A DNA stretch of 64,000 bases, from contig NZ_JAEHHL010000002.1 in the NCBI RefSeq assembly GCF_016623495.1, positions 372,001 to 436,000 of the forward strand, read 5' to 3'. The position numbers and the translations under genes are program-made. Below the pieces are notes generated by a model that saw only the letters and a list, made by a program, of their open reading frames with translations, had not been told where the DNA came from and searched no databases. The DNA comes from Thermohalobaculum xanthum (GTDB taxonomy: Bacteria > Pseudomonadota > Alphaproteobacteria > Rhodobacterales > Rhodobacteraceae). This document shows positions 43,780 through 51,476 of this stretch, one piece after another; position 1 is the first letter of the stretch; each line of letters begins with the position of its first letter.

Positions 43780-44933
43780 CCGAGACCGAAACCCTTCTCG
43801 CGCGGCTCATCGCCTTTCCCACGGTCTCGCGCGACCCGAACCGGCAACTCATCGACTGGGTGGCCGAGACCCTCGCGGCGGCGGGGATCGAGTCACGCAT
43901 CATCCCCTCGCCCTGCGGGCACAAGGCCAATCTCCTCGCCACGATCGGGCCGGGCGACCGCCCCGGCGTCATGCTGTCGGGGCACACGGACGTGGTGCCG
44001 GTGGATGGCCAGGACTGGACCCGCCCGCCCTTCGAACTGACCGAGGGCGACGGCCTGCTCTATGGCCGCGGTACCGCCGACATGAAGGGCTTCGTCGCCT
44101 GCGCCATGGCCGCCGCGCGCGCCGCCGCCGGGCGCCGGCTGGCAGCACCGCTGCATCTCGCCTTCTCCTATGACGAGGAACTGGGCTGCCTCGGCGTCCA
44201 CAGCCTGATCGACATGCTCGACGCGGCCGAGGTCAGGCCCACCTTCTGCATTGTCGGCGAGCCGACGTCGATGACCGTCGCCACGGGCCACAAGGGCAAG
44301 GTCGCGATCCGCGCCACCTGCCGCGGGCGCGAGGCGCATTCGGCGCTGGCTCCGACCGGCCTCAACGCGATCCACCTGGCGTGCGACCTCGTGGCCGCGA
44401 TCCGGGCCGAGCAGGCCCGCATCGAGGCGACCGGCACGCGCGACGGCGACTACGACATCGCCTACACCACCCTGCATGCCGGCCGCATCGAGGGGGGCGT
44501 TGCACTCAACATCGTGCCCAACCGCGCGGTGCTGGACTGGGAGGTGCGCAACCTCGCCGAGGACGACGCGGCCGAGATCGTGGACCGGATCCGCGCCGCC
44601 GCCGACGCGCTCGTCGCCGGGGCCCGGCGCCATGCGCCCGAGGCGGCGATCGAGTTCGAGGAGCTGTTCGCCTACCCCGGCCTCGGCACCGGGCGCGAGG
44701 CCGAGGTGGTGCGCTTCGTGCAGGGCCTGACCGGCGGCAACGCGACGATCAAGGTCGCCTTCGGGACCGAGGGCGGGCTCTTCTCGGCCCGCCTCGGGGT
44801 TCCCACCGTGATCTGCGGGCCGGGCTCGATGACCCAGGGCCACAAGCCCAACGAGTTCGTCAGCCGCGACCAGCTGGGGCGGTGCGACGCGATGCTGGCG
44901 CGGCTGGTCGAGCGGCTGGAAGCCGGGCTCTGA
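43776..44933 (+). CDS. argE: M20 family deacylase, acetylornithine deacetylase-like
   Basis: Zinc-dependent deacylase of 385 residues, ArgE-like by length and motifs. Metal ligands: H in SGHTDVVPVDGQDW, D in GRGTADMKGF, the glutamate pair in YDEELGC, the E in VGEPT, and the C-terminal histidine in MTQGHKPNEF. The dimerisation domain starts near residue 175 with GREAHSALAPTGLNAI. Start is GTG 43776, overlapping the epimerase stop as GTGA, with AGGAG upstream. In characterised bacteria ArgE frees ornithine from N-acetylornithine; placement at the end of a sugar operon raises the possibility of removing an acyl group from a sugar-related amine instead. Confidence 0.85.
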   Translation: MTETETLLARLIAFPTVSRDPNRQLIDWVAETLAAAGIESRIIPSPCGHKANLLATIGPGDRPGVMLSGHTDVVPVDGQDWTRPPFELTEGDGLLYGRGTADMKGFVACAMAAARAAAGRRLAAPLHLAFSYDEELGCLGVHSLIDMLDAAEVRPTFCIVGEPTSMTVATGHKGKVAIRATCRGREAHSALAPTGLNAIHLACDLVAAIRAEQARIEATGTRDGDYDIAYTTLHAGRIEGGVALNIVPNRAVLDWEVRNLAEDDAAEIVDRIRAAADALVAGARRHAPEAAIEFEELFAYPGLGTGREAEVVRFVQGLTGGNATIKVAFGTEGGLFSARLGVPTVICGPGSMTQGHKPNEFVSRDQLGRCDAMLARLVERLEAGL

Positions 44934-45035
44934 TCCCGCACCACCATCAGCGTGAAAGTCGCCACGTGGAGCACGCCTGTGCATGGCGCGACACATGCCC
45001 ATGCTTGTTACTGTTTTATATCAAACGCTTAGTCA

Positions 45036-45055
45036 CGCTTTCACGCGTGAAAGCG
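45036..45055. repeat. Perfect 20-bp palindrome between argE-like and hisI genes
   Basis: CGCTTTCACG and its exact complement meet with no spacer at 45036-45055. It lies between two converging genes, 11 bp past the hisI stop on the minus strand. There is no T run on either side, so a terminator is doubtful. The 9-mer GCGTGAAAG inside it also occurs at 44950-44958. Confidence 0.7.
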
Positions 45056-45065
45056 GGGCGGCGCT

Positions 45066-45455
45066 TCATTCCTCGGGCGACATGATCTCGACCTCGGCGC
45101 CCTCGCGGATCGCGGTGTAGAAGCACGCGTGGCGATTGGTGTGGCAGGCCGGACCGGTCTGGTCGACGATCAATAGCAGGCAGTCGCGGTCGCAATCGAC
45201 GCGCATCTCGACCAGCCGCTGGACATGGCCCGAGCTCTCGCCCTTGCGCCAGAAGGACTGGCGCGAGCGCGACCAGTAGGTGACCCGCCCCGTCGCCAGG
45301 GTCTCGGCGACGGCGTCGGCGTTCATCCAGGCAAGCATCAGCACCGCGCCCGTCTCCTCCTCCTGCGCGATCGCGGGGATCAGGCCCCGCGCGTCGTAGC
45401 GAAGGGTGGCGGGATCGAAGGCGATCGGGGCCGGGCGGTCGCTGTCGGGGGTCAT
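45066..45455 (-). CDS. hisI: Phosphoribosyl-AMP cyclohydrolase
   Basis: Histidine biosynthesis enzyme opening the adenine ring of phosphoribosyl-AMP; zinc- and magnesium-dependent. 129 residues, a stand-alone HisI without the HisE domain. MLAWMNADAVAETLATGRVTYWSRSRQSFWRKGESSG is the diagnostic block, and the metal-binding cysteines are in DCDRDCLLL and PACHTNRHACFY. A good site (AAGGGAAG) precedes ATG 45455. It is divergent from the IscU/NifU-like gene. Confidence 0.95.
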   Translation of the reverse strand: MTPDSDRPAPIAFDPATLRYDARGLIPAIAQEEETGAVLMLAWMNADAVAETLATGRVTYWSRSRQSFWRKGESSGHVQRLVEMRVDCDRDCLLLIVDQTGPACHTNRHACFYTAIREGAEVEIMSPEE

Positions 45456-45508
45456 CGGTCTTCCCTTGCTGGGCGCCCCCGCAAGGGCGCTTTGATCTTC
45501 CGGGGGCT

Positions 45509-45536
45509 TTTACACGGCGCGCCGAGGCGCTATCTA
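45509..45536 (+). promoter_or_regulatory. Candidate promoter of the IscU/NifU-like gene
   Basis: TTTACA (45509-45514) and TATCTA (45531-45536) lie 16 bp apart, 20 bp before the ATG. Both hexamers are close to consensus. Confidence 0.45.
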
Positions 45537-45556
45537 GCCCCAACGAGCCTTGGAGC

Positions 45557-46009
45557 ATGCCCATGACCGCCGTCACCTCGGACCTGATGAAGCTCTACTC
45601 CGACCGCATACTCGCGCTGGCGGCCGATATCCCGCATATCGGGCGGCTCGAGGGACCGGCGGGCTCGGCCATGAAGCGCTCGCCGCTTTGCGGCTCGACG
45701 GTCACGGTCGACGTGAAGCTCGCGGACGGCAAGGTCTCCGGATTCGCCCAGGACGTGAAGGCCTGCGCACTCGGCCAGTCCTCGGCCTCGGTGCTGGGCT
45801 CGGCGGTAATCGGGCTGGGCCGCGACCAGATCCAGCGCGGCCGCGACCAGCTTTGCGCCATGCTCAAGCAAGGCGGCCCCGTGCCCGACGCGCCCTTCGA
45901 TGGGCTCGAGGCGCTGCTCCCGGCGCGCGATTACAAGAACCGCCACGCCTCGATCCTGCTGTCGTGGGACGCGACGCTGGCGGCGATCGACGCCGCCGCG
46001 GCCGCCTGA
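45557..46009 (+). CDS. Iron-sulfur cluster scaffold-like protein (IscU/NifU N-terminal type)
   Basis: A 150-residue protein of the NifU N-terminal/IscU family, which assembles iron-sulfur clusters in characterised members. The first ligand cysteine is in PLCGSTVTVD, the second in KACALGQSSASVLGSAV, equivalent to the CxSSxAxxS block. The third position shows only DQLCAML, without the His-Cys pair of IscU, so cluster chemistry may differ. ATG 45557 is followed by another ATG two codons later (45563); either may be used. It stands alone, divergent from hisI, with no other cluster-assembly gene nearby. Confidence 0.78.
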   Translation: MPMTAVTSDLMKLYSDRILALAADIPHIGRLEGPAGSAMKRSPLCGSTVTVDVKLADGKVSGFAQDVKACALGQSSASVLGSAVIGLGRDQIQRGRDQLCAMLKQGGPVPDAPFDGLEALLPARDYKNRHASILLSWDATLAAIDAAAAA

Positions 46010-46312
46010 ACGCCGCACCGTCCTCTTCCCGCTCGCCCCGCCGCCGCTCCGCGCCACACTCCCGACCGGCTCGTCTCACGCCCACCCGCCGCATCCGCGC
46101 GGGGTAGGTCCAAAAGGCGCATCCGCCACGCATCCGGGGGCGGATCACCGCTTGACGCTTGTCAGCCCCAATCGCGCGGCTTATCCAATTCTAGGCCCGA
46201 CATGAAACGATCGGGCGCGTGAGGCAGGATTCCCGGGCGAGCAGCCGACCCTGGGCCGCTTCGCGACCAAAATCACCGCAAGACCGGGACGAAACAACAG
46301 CAAGGGACGATC
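46010..46312. other. 303-bp intergenic region upstream of the membrane pyrophosphatase
   Basis: No open frame with coding character is seen. The left half is GC-rich and featureless. The right half holds the candidate hppA promoter and a 125-bp leader in which I see no riboswitch-like structure. The leader ends with a weak site (CAAGGGA) before ATG 46313. Confidence 0.6.
46159..46187 (+). promoter_or_regulatory. Candidate promoter of the membrane pyrophosphatase gene
   Basis: TTGTCA (46159-46164) and TATCCA (46182-46187) are exactly 17 bp apart. An overlapping TTGACG starts at 46152. The predicted transcript would have a leader of about 120 nt. Confidence 0.5.
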
Positions 46313-48295
46313 ATGGCCTCCTCACTCATGGCCCTGCCGCCGCTTCTTGGCGCCGTCGGGCTGGGCTTTGCCTACCTCCTCTACACCATGGTGATGAAGT
46401 ATCCCGAGGGCGAGGCGAGCATCAAGAAGATCGCCGACCAGATCCATCTGGGCGCAATGGTCTTCATGAAACGCGAGTACTCGATCCTCGTGGTCTTCGT
46501 GGCGGTGATCGTCGCGCTGGCCTGGATGTTCCTCGGCGCGAGCACTGCGATCGCGGTCGTGACGGGGGCGCTGTCGTCCTCGATCGCCGGCTGGCTCGGC
46601 ATGTACGCGGCGACGAAGGCGAACGTGCGCACCGCGACGGCGGCCAAGGGCGAAGGCGCGGCAAGCGCGCTGACCGTCGCCTTCTTCGGCGGCTCGATCA
46701 TGGGCCTGTGCGTCGCCTCGCTGGGCCTGATCGGCCTTGGCGGCCTGTTCTGGTTCCTCGGCGGCGAGGTGCATTCGCTCGAGGGCTTCGGCGTGGGCGC
46801 GTCGAGCGTGGCGCTCTTCTCGCGCGTCGGCGGCGGCATCTACACCAAGAGCGCCGATGTCGGCGCCGACCTCGTCGGCAAGGTCGAGGCCGGCATCCCC
46901 GAGGACGATCCCCGCAACCCGGGCGTGATCGCCGACAACGTGGGCGACAATGTCGGCGACGTGGCGGGCATGGGCTCGGACATCTTCGAATCCTATTGCG
47001 GCGCGATGATCGCGACCATCGCCATCGCCGCTACCATGACCGGCGTCACCGGGCAGGCCGAGTTGCTGATCCTGCCGCTTGTGCTGGCGAGCGTGGGCCT
47101 GATCTCGTCGATCGCCATGATCTTCGTGGTGCGCAAGCGGTCCGACCAGGCGCCGGCCGCGGCGCTGAGGACCGGCACGCTTGGCGCGCCGCTGATCTTC
47201 GTCGCGCTCGCCTTCGTGGTCATCAAGGCCATGGGCCTGGGAACCGAGATCTGGCTCGCGGTGGTCGCGGGCGCCGTCGGCGGCGTGATCGTCGGGCTCG
47301 TCACCGAGTACTACACCGGTGGCGCGCCGGTGGTGAAAATCGCCCGCTCGGGCGAGACCGGTCCGGCCACGGTGATGATCACCGGGCTCGCGGTCGGCAT
47401 GCAGTCGGTGGTGCTGCCGCTCCTTGCCATCGCCGGGATCGTGTTCGTCTCGACCTGGCTCGCCGGGCTCTACGGCGTCGGCATCGCGGCGGTCGGCATG
47501 CTCTCGACGGTCGGTATCACGATGGCCATCGACGCGTATGGACCGGTCGCCGACAACGCCGGCGGCATCGCCGAGATGGGGGGCATGGGCAAGGAGGTGC
47601 GCGAGATCACCGACTCGCTGGACGAGCTGGGCAACACCACCGCGGCGATCGGCAAGGGCTTCGCCATCGGCGCGGCGGCGCTGGCCGCGCTGGCGATCAT
47701 CGCCGCCTTCGTCGAGACGGTGTCGCACCACAAGGACGGCTTCGATCTCGAACTCTCGGACCCGCAGGTGATCGTCGGCCTCTTCATCGGCGGCACCATC
47801 CCGCTGCTGATTGCCTCGCTTACCATGACGGCGGTGGGCGATGCGGCCTTCGACATGATCAACGAGATCCGCCGCCAGTTCCGCGAGATCCCGGGACTGC
47901 TCGAGGGCAAGGCCGAGCCCGACACCGCGAAATGCGTCGACATCGCCACCCAGGCCGCCCTCAAGCGCATGATGCTGCCGGGCACGATCGCCGTCCTTGC
48001 GCCGCCGCTGGTGGGCTTCCTGATCAGCCCCGAGGCGCTTGGCGGCATGCTGGCCGGCGGCCTTCTGGGCTGCGTGCTGATGGCGCTGATGATGGCCAAC
48101 GCGGGCGGGGCCTGGGACAACGCCAAGAAGCATGTCGAGAAGGGCAACCTTGGCGGCAAGGGCAGCCCCACGCACGCCGCCGTCGTCGTCGGCGATACCG
48201 TGGGCGACCCGTTCAAGGACACCTCGGGGCCCTCGATGAACATCCTGATCAACGTGATGGCCATCGTGAGCCTGGTGATCGCGCCGCTGCTCTGA
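46313..48295 (+). CDS. hppA: Membrane-bound proton/sodium-pumping pyrophosphatase, K+-dependent type
   Basis: Integral membrane pump of 660 residues with about 16 helices that couples pyrophosphate hydrolysis to ion export. Pyrophosphate/magnesium-binding segments are [21 protein letters not shown] and the C-terminal [18 protein letters not shown]. The potassium-specificity segment reads [10 protein letters not shown] with A444 and G447; K+-independent pumps have lysine and threonine there, so this one should need potassium. E226 in DIFESYCG is the helix-6 ion-gate glutamate, at the position shared by sodium pumps and some proton pumps, so the transported ion is uncertain. A soluble pyrophosphatase gene follows 173 bp later. 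Confidence 0.93.
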   Translation: MASSLMALPPLLGAVGLGFAYLLYTMVMKYPEGEASIKKIADQIHLGAMVFMKREYSILVVFVAVIVALAWMFLGASTAIAVVTGALSSSIAGWLGMYAATKANVRTATAAKGEGAASALTVAFFGGSIMGLCVASLGLIGLGGLFWFLGGEVHSLEGFGVGASSVALFSRVGGGIYTKSADVGADLVGKVEAGIPEDDPRNPGVIADNVGDNVGDVAGMGSDIFESYCGAMIATIAIAATMTGVTGQAELLILPLVLASVGLISSIAMIFVVRKRSDQAPAAALRTGTLGAPLIFVALAFVVIKAMGLGTEIWLAVVAGAVGGVIVGLVTEYYTGGAPVVKIARSGETGPATVMITGLAVGMQSVVLPLLAIAGIVFVSTWLAGLYGVGIAAVGMLSTVGITMAIDAYGPVADNAGGIAEMGGMGKEVREITDSLDELGNTTAAIGKGFAIGAAALAALAIIAAFVETVSHHKDGFDLELSDPQVIVGLFIGGTIPLLIASLTMTAVGDAAFDMINEIRRQFREIPGLLEGKAEPDTAKCVDIATQAALKRMMLPGTIAVLAPPLVGFLISPEALGGMLAGGLLGCVLMALMMANAGGAWDNAKKHVEKGNLGGKGSPTHAAVVVGDTVGDPFKDTSGPSMNILINVMAIVSLVIAPLL

Positions 48296-48314
48296 CACGG
48301 CGCAAGCGAAAGGG

Positions 48315-48336
48315 GGCCCGGGCTCGCGCCCGGGCC
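48315..48336 (+). terminator. Terminator after the membrane pyrophosphatase gene
   Basis: GGCCCGGG (48315-48322) pairs with CCCGGGCC (48329-48336) around a 6-nt loop, 19 bp after the stop codon, followed by a short mixed tract ending in TTTT. Confidence 0.75.
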
Positions 48337-48398
48337 TCGTGCATTTTCAAGGTGACGCCGCGCGCGCTGGCATGCTCGGCATGCGACCCAATTGTGCA

Positions 48399-48427
48399 TT
48401 GCAGCGTGATTCCGCCGCGCCTATAAG
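48399..48427 (+). promoter_or_regulatory. Candidate promoter of ppa
   Basis: TTGCAG (48399-48404) and TATAAG (48422-48427) are 17 bp apart, 41 bp before ATG 48469. With the terminator just upstream this makes ppa an independent transcript. Confidence 0.6.
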
Positions 48428-48468
48428 CGCCGGCGACCGGCCCGAAACCGCGGATCAGGACAGAACAC

Positions 48469-49002
48469 ATGAGAATCGACGCCATCCCCACCGGCAAGAA
48501 CCCCCCGGAAGAAGTCAACGTCATCATCGAGGTGCCGGTCGGCGGCGAGCCGATCAAGTACGAGCTGGACAAGGAATCGGGCACGCTGTTCGTCGACCGC
48601 TTCCTGTACACGCCGATGCGTTATCCCGGGAACTACGGCTTCGTGCCCCACACCCTGTCGGAAGACGGCGATCCGATCGACGTGCTGATCGCGAACACGC
48701 GCCCGCTGGTGCCTGGCTGCGTGATCAGCTGCCGCCCGATCGGCGTGCTGGTGATGGAAGACGAGAAGGGCAAGGACGAGAAAGTCGTCGCCGTGCCCAC
48801 GACCAAGATCACCCGCCGCTGGGAGAAGGTGCAGGACTTCAGCGACCTGCCCGAGATTACGCGCGATCAGATCAACCACTTCTTCGAGCACTACAAGGAT
48901 CTCGAGCCCGGAAAGTGGGTGAAGGTCGAGTCCTGGGGTGACGCGGCGCGCGCGAAGGAAATGATCGTCGAGGCGATCGAGCGCTACAAGGCGGAGGCGT
49001 AA
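48469..49002 (+). CDS. ppa: Soluble inorganic pyrophosphatase
   Basis: Cytoplasmic family I pyrophosphatase of 177 residues, pulling biosynthetic reactions by hydrolysing pyrophosphate. [17 protein letters not shown], the signature EDGDPIDVL with its metal-binding aspartates, and [14 protein letters not shown] are conserved. Length matches the E. coli enzyme. It has its own promoter and is followed by a hairpin terminator. Having both this enzyme and the membrane pump side by side lets the cell either waste or conserve pyrophosphate energy. Confidence 0.96.
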   Translation: MRIDAIPTGKNPPEEVNVIIEVPVGGEPIKYELDKESGTLFVDRFLYTPMRYPGNYGFVPHTLSEDGDPIDVLIANTRPLVPGCVISCRPIGVLVMEDEKGKDEKVVAVPTTKITRRWEKVQDFSDLPEITRDQINHFFEHYKDLEPGKWVKVESWGDAARAKEMIVEAIERYKAEA

Positions 49003-49038
49003 GCCTCCCCGAGCGCCCTGACGCTCCGAACTTCGTGG

Positions 49039-49062
49039 ACACCCCGGCCCGCGCTGGGGTGT
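49039..49062 (+). terminator. Terminator after ppa
   Basis: ACACCCC (49039-49045) pairs with GGGGTGT (49056-49062) around a 10-nt GC-rich loop, followed by TCGCGTTTT. It lies 36 bp past the ppa stop. Confidence 0.7.
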
Positions 49063-49158
49063 TCGCGTTTTCGCGCCCGTCTTGCGTCACGAGAAGCCTG
49101 GGTCCTGTGGCTTGCGTCCTGTGCCCGGGGCTGATCCACTGACGCTCGTGCCAGTGGG

Positions 49159-49509
49159 ATGCCGATGATGAATGACGCCAAGATCGAGGAATTTCGGTCG
49201 ATCCTTACCGCGCGCCGCGACGAGTTCGTCGCCGCCGAGGCCTCGACCGAGGCCGACCGCGCCCCGGTCGAGCTCGATCAGCAATCGGTCGGCCGGCTCA
49301 GCCGAATGGACGCGCTGCAGGTGCAGGCCATGGCGCTCGAGCAGTCGCGCCGGCGCTCGGCCGAGATCCGGCGGATCGATGCCGCGCTGGCACGGATCGA
49401 TACTGGCGACTACGGCTGGTGCCTCGATTGCGACGAAGAGATCGGCGAGAAGCGCCTGCGCCTCGACCCCGCCGCCCCATTCTGCGTCGACTGCGCCGGC
49501 GGCCGCTGA
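49159..49509 (+). CDS. DksA/TraR family zinc-finger protein
   Basis: A 116-residue relative of DksA, which binds the secondary channel of RNA polymerase in characterised members. A helical N-terminal half (coiled coil, about residues 5-75) leads to a zinc finger CLDC-N17-CVDC near the C-terminus with GDYGWCLDCDEEIGEKRL. It is shorter than E. coli DksA (151 residues), like the phage and plasmid TraR-type or YbiI-type homologues. The start may be any of three nearby ATGs (49159, 49165, 49168). It stands alone between ppa and the ATPase gene. Confidence 0.85.
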   Translation: MPMMNDAKIEEFRSILTARRDEFVAAEASTEADRAPVELDQQSVGRLSRMDALQVQAMALEQSRRRSAEIRRIDAALARIDTGDYGWCLDCDEEIGEKRLRLDPAAPFCVDCAGGR

Positions 49510-49572
49510 GGCGGCGCTTGGCAAGGCCCGCGCCTGTCGCTAGAGACATGCCCATCGCAGCGGGGGTGAGCC

Positions 49573-50436
49573 ATGATCTACCGGACGGCTGAAGAGTATC
49601 TGGGCGCGCCGCAGAAGGCCGTGGCGCTTTTCGGCATGTCCGGCCTTGGCAAGACCCGGATCGCCGCGATGCTGCGCGCGGAAGCCGACTGGTTCCACTA
49701 CTCGATCGATTTCCGCATCGGCACGCGCTACATGGGCGAGCACATCGTCGACAATTTCAAGCGCGAGGCGATGCGCAACCCGTTCCTGCGCCAGCTGCTG
49801 CGCTCGGACTCGATCTACATCGCCTCGAACATCTCGTTCCAGAACCTCGCGCCGCTCTCGACCTATCTCGGCAAGCCCGGAAACCCCGAAAAGGGCGGCA
49901 TCCCCTTCGAGGAATACGTCAAGCGCCAGCGCCAGCACCGCGAGGCCGAGATCGCCGCACTGCAGGACACGCAGCGCTTCATTGAAAAGGCGCGGGACAT
50001 CTACGGCTATGCGCATTTCATGTGCGACACGGGCGGCTCGATCTGCGAGGTGGTGGATCCCGAGGACCCCGCCGACCCGGTCCTGACCGCGCTTTCGGAC
50101 TGCGTGCTGCTGGTGCAGATCCGCGGCACCGACGCGCTAGAGAGCGAGCTCGTGCGCCGCTTCGAGAAGGCGCCGAAGCCGATGTACTACCCCGAGGACT
50201 TTCTCAGGGCGTCGTGGGCGCGCTATCTCGACGAGATGGGTGTCGAGGAATGCGCGGTCGATCCCGATCACTTCATCGCCTGGGGTTTCAGGCGCCTGCT
50301 GGCGCATCGCGTGCCGCGCTATGCGGCCATCGCGCGCAACTGGGGCGTCAGCGTCGAGGCGGCCGAGATCGCCGCGGTGCAGACGCCCGACGACTTCGAC
50401 CGCCTTATCGCCACGGCGCTGGAGCGGCAAGACTGA
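49573..50436 (+). CDS. P-loop ATPase of unknown function, upstream of metA
   Basis: A 287-residue cytoplasmic protein with Walker A FGMSGLGKTRIAAML at 20-34. HFMCDTGGSICEVVDP may act as Walker B, and a DCVLLVQIRGTDALESELVRRFEKAPKPMYY segment follows. The middle carries ARG/LYS-rich helices (EEYVKRQRQHREAEIAAL). No transmembrane segment. I do not recognise a characterised family; similar genes are, in my memory, conserved near metA in Rhodobacteraceae. The pattern suggests a nucleotide-binding kinase-like or regulatory ATPase. It precedes metA by 104 bp on the same strand. Confidence 0.7.
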   Translation: MIYRTAEEYLGAPQKAVALFGMSGLGKTRIAAMLRAEADWFHYSIDFRIGTRYMGEHIVDNFKREAMRNPFLRQLLRSDSIYIASNISFQNLAPLSTYLGKPGNPEKGGIPFEEYVKRQRQHREAEIAALQDTQRFIEKARDIYGYAHFMCDTGGSICEVVDPEDPADPVLTALSDCVLLVQIRGTDALESELVRRFEKAPKPMYYPEDFLRASWARYLDEMGVEECAVDPDHFIAWGFRRLLAHRVPRYAAIARNWGVSVEAAEIAAVQTPDDFDRLIATALERQD

Positions 50437-50540
50437 GCGGCAGCGAAGAGCAGGCGGCGGCCCTGCGAGGTTGCGCGGGGGGGCCGACTGCCCCTATGTA
50501 TCGCCCTCCCCGATACGCCTGAGTGAACGGACCCCTGCAG

Positions 50541-51470
50541 ATGCCGATCAAGATGCCCGCCGAGCTGCCCGCCCACGACGTGCTGCGCGCCGAGGGCGTG
50601 ATGGTCATGTCGGAGGAGACCGCGCTCAGGCAGGACATCCGGCCGCTGCAGATTGCGCTGCTCAACCTGATGCCGAACAAGGCGCGCACCGAAACACAGT
50701 TCGCGCGACTGATCGGGTCGACGCCGCTGCAGATCGAGCTCACGCTGATCCGGATGTCCGAGCACCGCTCGAAGAACACCGCACCCGAGCACATGGACGC
50801 GTTCTACCACCCCTTCTCGGACGTCGAGGATCGCAAGTTCGACGGGCTGATCATCACCGGCGCGCCGATCGAGCTGCTGGACTTCGAGAAGGTCACCTAC
50901 TGGGCCGAGCTGAGCCGCATCTTCGAATGGACGCAGGTCAACGTGCATTCGACCTTCGCGATCTGCTGGGGCGCGCAGGCGATGCTGCACCACTTCCATG
51001 GCGTCGCGAAGCATGCGCTGGCAAAGAAGGCGTTCGGGTGTTTCCGCCACTTCAACCGATCGCCCGGCTCGCCCTATCTGCGCGGCTTCTCGGACGACTT
51101 CATCATTCCCGTGAGCCGCTGGACCGAGATCCGCGAGGCCGAGCTGCCGACCGATGCCGGGCTGCAAGTGCTCATGAGCGCTCCCGAGACCGGTCCCTGC
51201 CTAATCGAGGATCCCGAGCACCGCGCGCTCTACATGTTCAACCACATCGAGTACGACACGACCTCGCTCAAGGAAGAATACGACCGCGATGCCGCGCGGG
51301 GCGAGCCGATCGACGTTCCGGTGAACTACTTCCCGAACAACGACCCGACCCGCGCGCCCGAGAACCGCTGGCGCAGCCATGCGCATCTGCTGTTCGGCAA
51401 CTGGATCAACGAGGTCTACCAGAGCACGCCCTACGACCTGGCGAACATCGGCGGCATCGCGGACCGCTGA
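50541..51470 (+). CDS. metA: Homoserine O-acyltransferase MetA (predicted acetyl-CoA specific)
   Basis: First dedicated step of methionine synthesis, acylating homoserine. 309 residues from ATG 50541, whose [11 protein letters not shown] matches the MetA N-terminus; a GTG 18 bp upstream is in frame but less likely. Catalytic residues keep E. coli numbering exactly: C142 in [10 protein letters not shown]235 and E237 in FNHIEYD. Position 111 is glutamate (TGAPIELL), where E. coli succinyl-specific MetA has glycine; published work assigns E111 to acetyl-CoA use. So this is probably homoserine O-acetyltransferase. I looked for a SAM-binding riboswitch in the 104-bp leader and saw none. Confidence 0.93.
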   Translation: MPIKMPAELPAHDVLRAEGVMVMSEETALRQDIRPLQIALLNLMPNKARTETQFARLIGSTPLQIELTLIRMSEHRSKNTAPEHMDAFYHPFSDVEDRKFDGLIITGAPIELLDFEKVTYWAELSRIFEWTQVNVHSTFAICWGAQAMLHHFHGVAKHALAKKAFGCFRHFNRSPGSPYLRGFSDDFIIPVSRWTEIREAELPTDAGLQVLMSAPETGPCLIEDPEHRALYMFNHIEYDTTSLKEEYDRDAARGEPIDVPVNYFPNNDPTRAPENRWRSHAHLLFGNWINEVYQSTPYDLANIGGIADR

Positions 51471-51476
51471 GCGCGG

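Noticed and set aside
46322-48298. A 658-codon open frame antisense to the membrane pyrophosphatase gene
   Set aside because: High GC keeps the opposite strand open; its translation is histidine/aspartate/arginine-rich with no domain, while the plus strand encodes a clear full-length pump.
50437-50540. Possible SAM riboswitch before metA
   Set aside because: I looked for SAM-II and SAM/SAH-type conserved cores and found none; the leader is only GC-rich.
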